A DNA stretch of 34,062 nucleotides from Novosphingobium sp. Chol11 (GCA_945906105.1 CAMDQO010000030.1:1-34062); one strand, 5' to 3'; positions 8,459-17,510 are shown, numbered from the stretch's first letter. Numbers and translations: made by a program. Notes: generated from the letters alone by a model not told the origin.

Positions 8459-8480
8459 CAATCTAATATGTCTGGCATAA

Positions 8481-9263
8481 ATGACTGACCCCCTGAACCG
8501 CCTGCTCCACATCATGGCCCGTCTGCGCGATCCGCTACATGGCTGTGAATGGGACTGCGCGCAAAGCTTCGCGACGATCGCACCCTATACCATTGAGGAG
8601 GCTTACGAAGTAGCCGATGCTATCGAGCGCGATGACATGGCCGCGCTCAAGGATGAACTTGGCGACCTCCTGCTTCAGGTCGTGTTCCACGCCCGCATGG
8701 CTGAGGAACTCGGCCACTTCAACTTTGCCGATGTTGCCGCTGCAATTTCCACAAAAATGGAAACTCGACATCCGCATATCTTTGACAATACTACTAAAAA
8801 AATGGAACCGCGTGAGGTCCGCTGGGAGAATCTCAAGGAATCTGAGCGCAGCGCAAAAGGTGCCACAAGGGCACTTGATGGTGTCGCCATGGCACTCCCG
8901 GCTTTGATGCGCGCCGAAAAGCTCCAGAAACGCGCCGCCCGCGTTGGCTTTGACTGGCCCGATGTTTCCGGACCCGCAGACAAGGTCCGCGAAGAATTGC
9001 AGGAATTGGCCGAGGCTGAAAGCGCAGACCACCGCGCCGAGGAAGCCGGAGATCTTTTGTTTGCTGCAGTCAATCTGGTTCGTAAATCAGGTGTTGCCCC
9101 CGAAGATGCCTTACGCGCGGCAAATTTGAAGTTTGAGCGCCGTTTTCGCGCGATGGAAGAACTGGCAACCATGCGCAATCAGCAGTTCTCATCGCTTACA
9201 CTCGATGAACAGGAAGCATTGTGGCAGGCAGTGAAGGCTTCAGAGCCGCGAATAGCGCCCTAG
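8481..9263 (+). CDS. mazG: Nucleoside triphosphate pyrophosphohydrolase MazG
   Basis: Hydrolyses (d)NTPs to NMP and PPi, acting in nucleotide-pool cleaning. Two MazG domains are visible. The first contains LLHIMARLRDPLHGCEWDCAQSF, TIEEAYEVADAI and DELGDLLLQVVFHARMAEE, with the EExxE/ExxD metal-binding pattern. The second, about residues 165-250, has VREELQELAEAE and EEAGDLLFAAVNLVRK. The length of 260 aa is typical of the two-domain form. It starts after an AT-rich gap, so it may have its own promoter. Its last 24 nt overlap the end of hflX on the opposite strand. Confidence 0.93.
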   Translation: MTDPLNRLLHIMARLRDPLHGCEWDCAQSFATIAPYTIEEAYEVADAIERDDMAALKDELGDLLLQVVFHARMAEELGHFNFADVAAAISTKMETRHPHIFDNTTKKMEPREVRWENLKESERSAKGATRALDGVAMALPALMRAEKLQKRAARVGFDWPDVSGPADKVREELQELAEAESADHRAEEAGDLLFAAVNLVRKSGVAPEDALRAANLKFERRFRAMEELATMRNQQFSSLTLDEQEALWQAVKASEPRIAP

Positions 9264-10493
9264 ATCGCGCGGTGTCAGGCGGACAGAGAGGTGCCGCTGC
9301 GGCCCCTCCTCCACTTGTTCAGCCTCGTCATCGCTGACAACTTCGCCATGGGCATGGAGCCAGGCAATCCTTTTGCCATCACTAGCGGGAATGATGAACT
9401 GGTGAACCCGCGCATCGGTGGTCAAAACCGCACTGATTACTTCTAAGAGATCATCACAGCCAAAACCCGTAACAGCTGACACGGAAACAATTTTTTCATC
9501 GAGCCGTCGTACAATCTCAGCCTGTAACTCCGCCTGTCGATCAGGCTCAAGCATATCCCACTTGTTGAGCACTTCAATCATCGGGACACGCGGCAGACCG
9601 CCCTCCTCCATCATGCCGAGTTCTGTAAGCACTTCAATTACTTGTATTTTCTGCGCTGCGCTATCGGGATTGGCGATATCGCGGACATGCACGATGACAT
9701 CGGCGGCAGTCACCTCCTCCAGCGTGGCGCGGAAAGCGGCCACCAGTTGCGTCGGCAGGTCAGAGATGAAGCCAACGGTATCGGACAGAATTACTTTCTC
9801 CACACCTGGCAAGCGCACGGCCCGCATAGTGGGATCGAGAGTGGCGAACAGCAGGTCTTCCGCCATGACGTCAGAACCAGTCAAGCGGTTGAAAAGTGAT
9901 GATTTTCCGGCATTGGTATAACCTACCAATGCCACCACCGGCCAGGGCGCCTTGCCCCGGCGCAAGCGGTGTAGACCGCGGGTGCGACGCACTTGCTCCA
10001 GCTCTTTGCGCAACCGCGCCATGCGATCACGGATCAAGCGCCTGTCGGCTTCGATCTGGGTTTCACCTGGCCCGCCAAGAAAACCGAAACCGCCGCGTTG
10101 GCGCTCAAGGTGCGTCCAGCTGCGCACCAGACGTCCCGCCTGATAATCCAGATGCGCCAGCTCGACTTGCAGCCGCCCTTCGGCAGTCCGCGCCCGTTCA
10201 CCGAAGATTTCGAGGATCAGACCGGTGCGATCGATCACCTTGCGCTTCAGCTTTTCCTCAAGATTGCGCTGCTGAATGGCCGTGAGTGCCCCATCGACGA
10301 TAACCAGCTCCCCCTCGCCCTGATTGCAGGCGATGGCGATATTTTCGATCTGACCTTCACCGAACAGCGTTCCGGCCTTGGGCTCGCGGATCGGGATGAG
10401 GAAGGCATCGACAACCTCCAGACCGATGGCGAGTGCCAATCCCCTCGCCTCTTCCAGTCGCGATTCACCATCGCCGCCTTTGCCCTTAAGCAC
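9240..10493 (-). CDS. hflX: GTPase HflX (true N-terminus probably upstream at CTG 10559)
   Basis: A ribosome-associated GTPase of the OBG-HflX superfamily, thought to split stalled or heat-stressed 70S ribosomes. The N-terminal nucleotide-binding domain has VIDRTGLILEIFGERART and GFLGGPGETQIEADRR. The G domain has the P-loop VGYTNAGKSSL, then LFATLDPTMR, DTVGFISDLP and NKWD. The marked start is GTG 10493, the first conventional codon. However, the frame upstream encodes SRGARAIVVCPV, matching the first beta-strand of other HflX proteins, with no ATG, GTG or TTG. CTG at 10559-10557 overlaps the hfq stop (CTGA) and has GAGGA upstream, so it is the likely start, giving 439 aa. It is the last gene of the dusB-ntr-hfq operon. 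Confidence 0.93.
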   Translation of the reverse strand: MLKGKGGDGESRLEEARGLALAIGLEVVDAFLIPIREPKAGTLFGEGQIENIAIACNQGEGELVIVDGALTAIQQRNLEEKLKRKVIDRTGLILEIFGERARTAEGRLQVELAHLDYQAGRLVRSWTHLERQRGGFGFLGGPGETQIEADRRLIRDRMARLRKELEQVRRTRGLHRLRRGKAPWPVVALVGYTNAGKSSLFNRLTGSDVMAEDLLFATLDPTMRAVRLPGVEKVILSDTVGFISDLPTQLVAAFRATLEEVTAADVIVHVRDIANPDSAAQKIQVIEVLTELGMMEEGGLPRVPMIEVLNKWDMLEPDRQAELQAEIVRRLDEKIVSVSAVTGFGCDDLLEVISAVLTTDARVHQFIIPASDGKRIAWLHAHGEVVSDDEAEQVEEGPQRHLSVRLTPRDLGRYSRL

Positions 10494-10555
10494 GGGGCAA
10501 ACGACAATAGCCCGCGCGCCGCGCGAGACTTCACCGGGCTGGTCTTCGGAAAAGT

Positions 10556-11128
10556 TCAGGCTTCGTCCTCGTCCGGTTCGCCATATAGGTCGACCGGGCT
10601 GGCAGGCTGGATGGTCGAGACTGCGTGCTTGTAAGCCAGTTGCACATAGCCTTCGCGTTCCAGCAACATGCAGAACAGATCATAGGCGGCGACGCGGCCT
10701 TGCAACATCACGCCGTTCACCAGGAACATGGTAACATGCACACCAGCGGCGCGGATGCTGGCAAGGAACACATCCTGCAGCAGGCGAACTTTCTTGCTGC
10801 CCTCAGCGCCATTGTAAAACTGTGCCGCGTCAATCGGTGTGCTGGGCATGATCGTTGAAATCGCGTGCTTGTAAACCAGCTGTGAAGTGCCATCGCGGCG
10901 CAGCAGGATCGAAAAATTGTCAAACCAGGTGACAATACCTTGCAGCTTCACACCCTTGACCAGAAACATGGTCACAGGGGTTTTGTTCTTGCGGAGAAGG
11001 TTGAGGAACTGATCCTGAAGGTTGGCATTGCCCTTGGGGCTGCTGGCGCCGTTAGTTACAGGAGCCGGAGGAGCTTCCTCAACCTTGGGCTTTGGACGTG
11101 CGGTCAACGTCTTGCTTGCTGTCGTCAC
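10556..11128 (-). CDS. hfq: RNA chaperone Hfq with two tandem Sm-like domains
   Basis: Hfq pairs small RNAs with mRNAs; bacterial Hfq is normally about 70-100 aa and forms a hexamer. Here 190 aa contain two Hfq domains. Domain 1 spans about 36-98 ([38 protein letters not shown]) and domain 2 about 116-178 ([38 protein letters not shown]), with a linker near 99-115. The Y-K-H core that binds U-rich RNA is kept in both. The basic rim patch is partly kept in copy 1 (LRKNK) and mostly lost in copy 2 (IRAAG). A Pro/Ala-rich leader of about 35 aa precedes them, and an acidic tail ends the protein. The start is GTG 11128, with AGGAG upstream. A trimer of tandem units forming a six-fold ring is inferred. 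Confidence 0.95.
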   Translation of the reverse strand: MTTASKTLTARPKPKVEEAPPAPVTNGASSPKGNANLQDQFLNLLRKNKTPVTMFLVKGVKLQGIVTWFDNFSILLRRDGTSQLVYKHAISTIMPSTPIDAAQFYNGAEGSKKVRLLQDVFLASIRAAGVHVTMFLVNGVMLQGRVAAYDLFCMLLEREGYVQLAYKHAVSTIQPASPVDLYGEPDEDEA

Positions 11129-11244
11129 CAGTATTCTCCTTTTTTGTTGGCAGCCGCTTATGCGGTCCGCAATCTGGCTGAGCCGGGAGGCAATGCGCCC
11201 CGATTCAGCCGGTTATCGTCTCAAGACTACAACTCCGTGACAGC

Positions 11245-11273
11245 ATGTAAATGTGAAAAGCTGTGTGAAGCAA
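11245..11273 (-). promoter_or_regulatory. Possible sigma70-type promoter for hfq-hflX
   Basis: On the minus strand, TTGCTT (11273-11268) and TTACAT (11250-11245) are separated by 17 nt, an acceptable housekeeping -35/-10 pair. They lie in the 159-nt gap between the ntrX stop and the hfq start. The gap is unusually long for this otherwise tightly packed operon, which makes an internal promoter for hfq plausible. No start-site data are available. Confidence 0.3.
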
Positions 11274-11287
11274 TTGTGAACAAGCAA

Positions 11288-12679
11288 TCAGCCCTGTTCT
11301 TCCTCCTCCTCTTCACGGCGATCGGCCATACCCAGCAACTTGAGTTTACGATGCAATGCCGAGCGCTCCATGCCGATAAAGCTCGCTGTTCTGGAGATAT
11401 TTCCTGAAAACCGGCGGATCTGGACGCGAAGATATTCCCTTTCGAAATTCTCGCGCGCCTCGCGGAGCGGCACGCCCATCAGTGATGACATCCCCGAATC
11501 GCCCGCCATCCGGCCTGAGAGGATCTCGGGCGGCAGCATATCGGTCTCGATCAGCGCCAACTTGTCGCGCGGTGTAAGAATCACTGTGCGCTCCACCACA
11601 TTGCGCAGCTGACGGACATTGCCCGGCCATTCATAGGTTTGCATCGCCGCCATGGCTTCAGGTGTAACTGTCGGCGGCGCAACCCCTTGATCGGCAGCGT
11701 AGCGCGCGAAAAAGTAATCGACGAGCATCGGGATGTCTTCGCGCCGATCAGAAAGCGCTGGCACCACAACCGGGACGACGTTGAGACGGTAAAACAGATC
11801 CTCGCGGAAACGACGCTCGGCGATTTCCTTTTCAAGATTCTTCGAAGTGGAGGAAGCCACCCGCACATCCACCCGCACTTGCCGGTTTCCACCCACACGA
11901 ACAAAGGCCTGATCGGTCAGCACTCGCAGGATGCGTGCCTGTGTGGACAACGGCATCTCGGCTACTTCATCGAGGTAGAGCGTCCCGCCGTCTGCCATTT
12001 CCAGCAGGCCGGGACGGATGAGATTGCCGTCTTGTTCTTCGCCAAACAGTTCCTGTTCAAAACGCTCCGGGGTAATCCGCGCCGAATTGACGCTGACAAA
12101 AGCATTCGTCGCGCGAGGACTCCAGCTGTGGAGCAAGCGCGCCGCAATCTCTTTGCCAGAACCGGCGGGACCAGTGATCAGCAGGCGGCTGCCGGTATTG
12201 GCGATGCGCTTCAGGGTGGCGCGAACGTGATTGATCGCATTGGAATTTCCAGTGAATTCATATTCGGGCACGACGTTCTGACGAAGCCGGGCATTCTCAC
12301 GTCGCAACCGTTCGGTTTCTGTCGCGCGCTCAACCAGCATTAACAAACGTTCCGCCTCGAACGGTTTTTCGATGAAATCCATTGCGCCCCGGCTGATCGC
12401 CGAGACAGCGGTATCGATATTGCCATGGCCCGAAAAGATGATCACCGGCAGTTCAGGCTCACGCGCCTTGATCGCATCCAGCACCTCTAGCCCGTCCATC
12501 GGGCTGCCGTGCAGCCACACATCGAGCAGAACCAGACTGGGGCGACGAAGATCAATGGCAGTGAGCGCAGCCTCGCTGTCACCGGCAGTACGGCATTCAT
12601 AGCCTTCATCACTGAGCACGCCAGCGACGAGGTCGCGAATATCGCGTTCGTCATCAACGATCAGAATTTCGAGTGCCAT
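11288..12679 (-). CDS. ntrX: Nitrogen regulation response regulator NtrX
   Basis: The response regulator partnered with NtrY. The receiver domain has IVDDERD at the N-terminus, phosphorylatable Asp at about residue 53 (LLDVWLHGSPMDG) and the switch Lys in FIEKPFE. The AAA+ domain has GPAGSGKEIAARLLH (Walker A), GGTLYLDEVAEMP (Walker B region) and RFREDLFYRLNV. The sigma54-contacting GAFTGA loop is missing: after ELFGEE comes DGNLIRPGLLEMADG. The C-terminal helix-turn-helix is SGNISRTASFIGMERSALHRKL. A missing GAFTGA is known for NtrX, so it may act without sigma54. A Glu-rich tail ends the protein. It lies directly downstream of ntrY with a 19-nt gap. Confidence 0.95.
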   Translation of the reverse strand: MALEILIVDDERDIRDLVAGVLSDEGYECRTAGDSEAALTAIDLRRPSLVLLDVWLHGSPMDGLEVLDAIKAREPELPVIIFSGHGNIDTAVSAISRGAMDFIEKPFEAERLLMLVERATETERLRRENARLRQNVVPEYEFTGNSNAINHVRATLKRIANTGSRLLITGPAGSGKEIAARLLHSWSPRATNAFVSVNSARITPERFEQELFGEEQDGNLIRPGLLEMADGGTLYLDEVAEMPLSTQARILRVLTDQAFVRVGGNRQVRVDVRVASSTSKNLEKEIAERRFREDLFYRLNVVPVVVPALSDRREDIPMLVDYFFARYAADQGVAPPTVTPEAMAAMQTYEWPGNVRQLRNVVERTVILTPRDKLALIETDMLPPEILSGRMAGDSGMSSLMGVPLREARENFEREYLRVQIRRFSGNISRTASFIGMERSALHRKLKLLGMADRREEEEEEQG

Positions 12680-12698
12680 GCCTTACCTCTTTCAACAA

Positions 12699-14924
12699 TC
12701 ATTCAGCTGCTTCGGACGCACTATCGCGCTGCAGTGGATCACGCGCAAAACGCAGTGTCACTTGTGTTTCGCCATTCTCGTTGGCGGAGAAATGCATGTC
12801 GCCACCATGTTCTTCGATGATTTTCTTGACGATCGCGAGGCCCAGACCAGTGCCCTTTTCACGTGTTGTCACATAGGGCTCAACTATACGATCCCGATCT
12901 TGGGGCAGGCCGACACCGTTATCGGTGACTGTGACGGCAATCGCCTCCGCCTCGCCATGCATCGCCACCCTGACCTTCCCGCGATAGTCTATCGGCGCAG
13001 TGCGTGCCCGAGCTTCCACGGCCTCAACAGCATTCTTGAGCACATTGGTCATCGCCTGACCGAACTGGTGGCGATCGCACATGATTCTCGTGTGCATTGC
13101 TTCATCAGTATTGAAGTCAAAGTCGATATCGGGGCGCGCGACTTCCTGCAGGAACAGCGCCTGCCGTGCGAGATCAACGGGATCCTCACCGCGAAACACG
13201 GGCTTGGGAAGCCGAGCAAAGGAAGAGAACTCATCCACCATTTTCCTGAGTTCGCCTACCTGACGAATGATGGTGCTGGTCAATTCCTCGAATAGCTCGG
13301 GGTCGGTCAGGATCTGTTTGCGATAACGGCGGTTGAGCCTCTCTGTCGCCAGCTGGATCGGGGTGAGCGGATTCTTGATCTCATGCGCGATACGCCGCGC
13401 GACATCTGACCACGCTGCCTGACGCTGATCGATGACCTGCCGGGTGATATCTTCAAACGAGATCACATGGCCGGTGGTATCGCGCGCGATCTTCACCGCC
13501 AGGGTGAGCATTTCGCTGCCTTTGCCATACTGGACCACCGAGGAATCGCGGGCGATATCAACCAAAGCAGAAAGTTGCGGGACGGCTTCGGCCAGCAGCT
13601 CTCCCACCGGACTGGCGGCGCCGCGTTCAAACAACAGCTGCTGCGCGGGTGTGTTGATCAGTTGTATCCGCCCTTCCCCGTCGGTTGATATGACCCCTGC
13701 GGAAACCGATTCGAGCACCGCTTCGATAAAGGCGCGCCGCTCATGCAACTGCTGGTTCGCGCTGACCAAAGCCTGCGTCTGGCGCTCGATCTGCGAAGTC
13801 ATGCGGTTGAAGGCGCGGTTAAGCAGGCCGATCTCGTCCGCCCCGGTGCGCCCTTCGACCCTCAGGGAAAAATTGCCGCTACCCACCTGCCGTGCTGCTG
13901 CGACCAGTTGGTACATGGGCTTGACCTGCCGATCGGCAAATTTCAGTGCGAACCACACCGCCAGACCGACGATGGCAAGCGAGGCGACGAACAGCGCGAT
14001 ATTGAAGCGCAGCTGAAACGTCCGTGCGCGTTGGGTGAGCATTTCGTATGCCCGCACGATGTTTTCGGCGCGCTGCCCCTGGCTATAGGCCAGCAGATCC
14101 GAACTGCGGGCGGCATAGAGATAGATCCCGGCCTGCCGGTCAATCGGCGTCACCGCCTCGATCCGATTGGCATTGCGCGTTACGACCAGCGGCTCACCTT
14201 GCTCGATGCGCTGCATGACATCAGAACTGATCCATTCGCGCGATGGACTGCCGGCCGGAATGAAAGCGGCGGTCGACAGTTTGCCATCCGCCCCCTTTTG
14301 CAGGATCGCACTTTCATTGAGCTTGCGGCTCAACACCTGATAGGAATAGCCCTCCTTGAACGCTGGGCTGAGGATCGGCGCCTGGATGATATATTCGCGC
14401 AGGTCGCTCGCCATGGCGATCGACTCATTGCCGACATCGCGAACATTCTGCTCATAATAGCCGTGCGCCAGCTTGTTGGCGTTTTCCAGCATCCCGCGCG
14501 AATTGTCGGAAAACCAGAACTCAACGCCTGACTGGAACAGGAAAGAGGCGAAAATCACCACCAGCAAGGTCGGTATCGCAGCGATCATCGAAAACAGGAA
14601 CACCAGCTGGGTGTGAAGCCGCCCGGTACCACCCAGCGTTTCTGCCGCCCGTCGCAATGCCAGGCGCCTTCCCAGCAGCACCAGCAAAGCCATTGCGGGT
14701 ACCAGCGTACCGACCAGCAAGGAGGCCGTAACATTGGTGGAGAGCAGTTCCCCCTTCCCCGATTGGCGGCTCAATGTCAGCCAGGTGACCACAGTCATTG
14801 TCAGAAAGGCAGCAGCGGCAACGGCTTCCATGAGCACAAAGAAGTTGGCACGGCGCGCAGTGACCTGCATCCTCCGCCACCAACGCGGCCAGCCACGGCG
14901 CTTTTTCACTTGAACATCGCTCAT
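12699..14924 (-). CDS. ntrY: Nitrogen regulation sensor histidine kinase NtrY
   Basis: A 741-residue membrane sensor kinase. The N-terminal part has hydrophobic segments near residues 28-50 (FFVLMEAVAAAAFLTMTVV), 68-85 (LLVGTLVPAMALLVLL), about 108-130 (FSMIAAIPTLLVVIFASFLF) and 308-328 (ALFVASLAIVGLAVWFALKF), with a periplasmic domain between the last two. A HAMP linker (VKPMYQLVAAARQVGSGNF) and a PAS domain (about 400-490) follow. The kinase core has H514 in RRIAHEIKNPLTPIQLATER, the N box (LKNAVEAVE), and G boxes (DNGVGLP and GTGLGLAIV). It phosphorylates NtrX; in related bacteria the pair responds to nitrogen, redox and envelope cues. The ligand is not evident here. Confidence 0.95.
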   Translation of the reverse strand: MSDVQVKKRRGWPRWWRRMQVTARRANFFVLMEAVAAAAFLTMTVVTWLTLSRQSGKGELLSTNVTASLLVGTLVPAMALLVLLGRRLALRRAAETLGGTGRLHTQLVFLFSMIAAIPTLLVVIFASFLFQSGVEFWFSDNSRGMLENANKLAHGYYEQNVRDVGNESIAMASDLREYIIQAPILSPAFKEGYSYQVLSRKLNESAILQKGADGKLSTAAFIPAGSPSREWISSDVMQRIEQGEPLVVTRNANRIEAVTPIDRQAGIYLYAARSSDLLAYSQGQRAENIVRAYEMLTQRARTFQLRFNIALFVASLAIVGLAVWFALKFADRQVKPMYQLVAAARQVGSGNFSLRVEGRTGADEIGLLNRAFNRMTSQIERQTQALVSANQQLHERRAFIEAVLESVSAGVISTDGEGRIQLINTPAQQLLFERGAASPVGELLAEAVPQLSALVDIARDSSVVQYGKGSEMLTLAVKIARDTTGHVISFEDITRQVIDQRQAAWSDVARRIAHEIKNPLTPIQLATERLNRRYRKQILTDPELFEELTSTIIRQVGELRKMVDEFSSFARLPKPVFRGEDPVDLARQALFLQEVARPDIDFDFNTDEAMHTRIMCDRHQFGQAMTNVLKNAVEAVEARARTAPIDYRGKVRVAMHGEAEAIAVTVTDNGVGLPQDRDRIVEPYVTTREKGTGLGLAIVKKIIEEHGGDMHFSANENGETQVTLRFARDPLQRDSASEAAE

Positions 14925-14984
14925 CGTTGCATGGTTACAACGCTACTGTTGCCGAAATGCAAGGGTTAAGTGAATGAACGTGTG

Positions 14985-16406
14985 CTAACCACGTCGGGAG
15001 AAGCCTTCCGGATCAAGCGACAACTCGCCGAGCCGCTTGCGCAGTGTGTTGCGATTGATCCCCAGTATCTGCGCTGCCTTCAGTTGATTGCCGCCGGTTT
15101 CACGAAGCACCTGAGCAAACAGCGGCAGTTCAAAGGCAGCGAGGGCAGCATCATAGACCATGCCCGGCCGGGGTGCATTGTCTGCCAGCCAGCTGACAAC
15201 GGCGGCATCGAGCGATGGCCCGTCGCCCTCCCCGCCGCCGCCACTATCGCGCAATGGCTGGGCAAGCAGGGGACCGAGCACATCCGCGTCAATCACATCA
15301 TCACGGGCCAGCAGCGCGGCCCGGTAGATGAAGTTCTTGAGTTCTCGGACATTGCCGCGCCAGGGCTGGCGGCTCAGCAGTTCGGCACCGTCGGGCGAAA
15401 GCTGGTGCCGCGGCAAGCCCTCGCCCGCCGCAAGTTGAAAGAAGTGGCGGGCTAGCGCCTCGATATCATCGGTCCGCTCGCGCAGTGGCGGCATATTGAT
15501 CGGGACAACGTTGAGCCGGTAAAACAGATCCTCACGGAACTGGCCAACCGCGATCATCGGCTCCAGATCCTTGTTGGTCGCGGCGATAATCCGCACATCG
15601 ACCTTGATCTCGTCGCGCCCCCCCACGCGGCGGATCGAGCCTGATTGCAGCGCGCGCAACAAGCGGGTCTGCGCCTGCATCGGCATATCGCCAATTTCAT
15701 CAAGGAACAAAGTGCCGCCATTGGCCTGCTCGAACTTGCCGATATGCCGGGCAACCGCGCCGGTAAACGCGCCGCGCTCATGCCCGAACAGCTCGCTTTC
15801 GATGAGATCCGCTGGAATCGCGGCGGTGTTTACCGCGACGAACGGCCCATCGCGGCGCTGGCCGAGCTGATGGATCGCTTCGGCAACCAGTTCCTTGCCG
15901 GTGCCCGATTCGCCGAGCACCAGCACGGTCAGATCGTTGCGCAGCACCCGCGTGATCATGCGGTAAACCACCTGCATCGAGGCAGAGCGACCGACCAGCG
16001 GCAGTCCTTGAGTAGCCGGTTCATCGGAAACTTCATCGATCCCGCTCACCGACGAACCTGCCGCCTGACGCACGGTGCGCGCCAGTTCGTCGATGTCGAA
16101 AGGCTTGGGGAAATATTCAAAGGCACCAGTATCGGTGGCACGAACCGCCGTATCGAGTGTGTTCTGCGCTGACAGCACGATGATCGGCATGGCAGGGTGG
16201 CGCTCGCGGATGGCTGGAAGCCCGACAATCCCATCGCCATCGGTGAGCATGACATCCGTTACCAGCACAGCAAAATCACGTGTTGCGAGCAGCCGGTCTC
16301 GTTCAGCGATAGAGTCACAGCCGGTTACGGCAAAGCCTTCGGCCTCCAGCGCAGCGGTGATGACAATGGCGATCGAAACATCGTCCTCGACGAGCAGAAC
16401 CCTCAT
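14985..16406 (-). CDS. ntrC: Nitrogen regulation response regulator NtrC (NR-I)
   Basis: A sigma54-dependent activator of nitrogen-assimilation genes. The receiver domain has LLVEDD and phospho-acceptor Asp at about residue 51 (VLVTDVMLTDGDG), with Lys in FPKPFD. The AAA+ domain has GESGTGKELVAEAIH (Walker A), the intact sigma54 loop ERGAFTGA, GGTLFLDEIGDMP (Walker B) and FREDLFYRLNVVPI. The Fis-type C-terminal helix-turn-helix is GGNQLKAAQILGINRNTLRKRL. At 473 aa it is full length. It overlaps ntrB by 4 nt, so kinase and regulator are translationally coupled. ntrC and ntrX are paralogues in one operon, but only ntrC keeps GAFTGA. Confidence 0.96.
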   Translation of the reverse strand: MRVLLVEDDVSIAIVITAALEAEGFAVTGCDSIAERDRLLATRDFAVLVTDVMLTDGDGIVGLPAIRERHPAMPIIVLSAQNTLDTAVRATDTGAFEYFPKPFDIDELARTVRQAAGSSVSGIDEVSDEPATQGLPLVGRSASMQVVYRMITRVLRNDLTVLVLGESGTGKELVAEAIHQLGQRRDGPFVAVNTAAIPADLIESELFGHERGAFTGAVARHIGKFEQANGGTLFLDEIGDMPMQAQTRLLRALQSGSIRRVGGRDEIKVDVRIIAATNKDLEPMIAVGQFREDLFYRLNVVPINMPPLRERTDDIEALARHFFQLAAGEGLPRHQLSPDGAELLSRQPWRGNVRELKNFIYRAALLARDDVIDADVLGPLLAQPLRDSGGGGEGDGPSLDAAVVSWLADNAPRPGMVYDAALAAFELPLFAQVLRETGGNQLKAAQILGINRNTLRKRLGELSLDPEGFSRRG

Positions 16407-17497
16407 GCAGTCTTGCTCCCGGTTTTAGCATTGCTGTCGACTAGCGGCAGATGGATGCGAAAATGCGTCCAGCCTTTTCGCTCATCACGCTCATGCGTGA
16501 TACGGCCATTCATATCGCGGACCAGCTTGCGCACCAGCGCGAGTCCCAGCCCTTGCCCGCTTTTTTTGGAGGTAACAAAAGGCTCGAAAATGTGGTCGCG
16601 CATCGCCGGATCGACACCGGGGCCATTGTCGCTGACACGCAATTCGATCGGCAAGCGCACCGGCTTTGATCCGGGACTGGTAGCGTGCAGCTGAAGCCCG
16701 CTGGAATAGCGGGTGCGGACGATGATGCGCGGAACAGATTCGCTGCGGCAGGCCTCGGCAGCGTTCGACAGCAGATTGATCAACACTTGAACCAGCCCAT
16801 CAGCATTGCCGAGCACTGATGGCAGCGAAGGATCAAACTCTTCCTCGATCTTCGGCGCCTTGCCCGCAGCGTCCAGCACCGCCCGCGCACGTCTGACTGC
16901 TTCGTGGAGGTTGCAGGGTGTGACCGGCTCGACCGTGCGGCGTGACAGAGCCTGCATATCGTCAATCAACCGGGCAATCCGATCTACCTCATCGGTGATC
17001 AAGCTGGTCAGTGCTCGATCCTTTTCACTGACATTGCGGCCAAGCAACTGCGCCGCACCGCGTATCCCCGATAAGGGATTCTTGATCTCATGTGCGAGTA
17101 TTTCAGGCGCGCGGAGCACCGAATCTTCTGCAACACCCGAACCTTCGCCCAATGCTTCAGCGGCGCTGGCATCCTGCAATGTGACAATTTGCCAACCTGG
17201 TTCATCGATCAGCGGAGAAATCGTCAGATCAAGGCGTTTCGGCCCAATTCCCGGCAGATGCGCGCCGATGTCTCGGGCTGAGATTGGCGCATCACTCTCG
17301 GCCATGCGGGCCAGCAATCGGGGCTCATCGAACAAGATGACTTCAAACAGCTCGCGCCCTTTAAGGCGGCGTAGGCTTTGGCCAAAGAACTGCTCGGCGG
17401 CGGGATTGACCTGAGCAATGCATTGCCCCGGCCTGAGCAGCGCCACCGCCAGTCCGATGCTGGCAAGCTGGCGCTGGGCATCGGGTCCATCAGACAT
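16403..17497 (-). CDS. ntrB: Nitrogen regulation sensor kinase/phosphatase NtrB (NR-II)
   Basis: A cytosolic histidine kinase of 364 aa with no membrane segments. It has an N-terminal PAS domain (about 10-115; AQVNPAAEQFFGQSL), a dimerisation/phosphoacceptor domain with H136 in ILAHEIKNPLSGIRGAAQLLG, and an ATPase domain with LINLLSNAAEACR (N box), SDNGPGVDP (G1) and GQGLGLALVRKLV (G2). In the classic circuit PII (GlnB) controls its kinase/phosphatase balance and it phosphorylates NtrC. It is followed by ntrC with an ATGA-type overlap and preceded by dusB with a 13-nt gap. Confidence 0.95.
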   Translation of the reverse strand: MSDGPDAQRQLASIGLAVALLRPGQCIAQVNPAAEQFFGQSLRRLKGRELFEVILFDEPRLLARMAESDAPISARDIGAHLPGIGPKRLDLTISPLIDEPGWQIVTLQDASAAEALGEGSGVAEDSVLRAPEILAHEIKNPLSGIRGAAQLLGRNVSEKDRALTSLITDEVDRIARLIDDMQALSRRTVEPVTPCNLHEAVRRARAVLDAAGKAPKIEEEFDPSLPSVLGNADGLVQVLINLLSNAAEACRSESVPRIIVRTRYSSGLQLHATSPGSKPVRLPIELRVSDNGPGVDPAMRDHIFEPFVTSKKSGQGLGLALVRKLVRDMNGRITHERDERKGWTHFRIHLPLVDSNAKTGSKTA

Positions 17498-17510
17498 CTG
17501 CGGCCCTTGC

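Noticed and set aside
11639..12343. Plus-strand frame opposite ntrX
   Set aside because: It mirrors the conserved AAA+ domain of NtrX and has no independent support.
14930..14980. TTGCAT-N17-TGTAAC promoter-like pair before ntrY, with flanking TTGCAT/ATGCAA repeat
   Set aside because: The match is weak and lies within 60 nt between operon genes; not strong enough to list as a feature.
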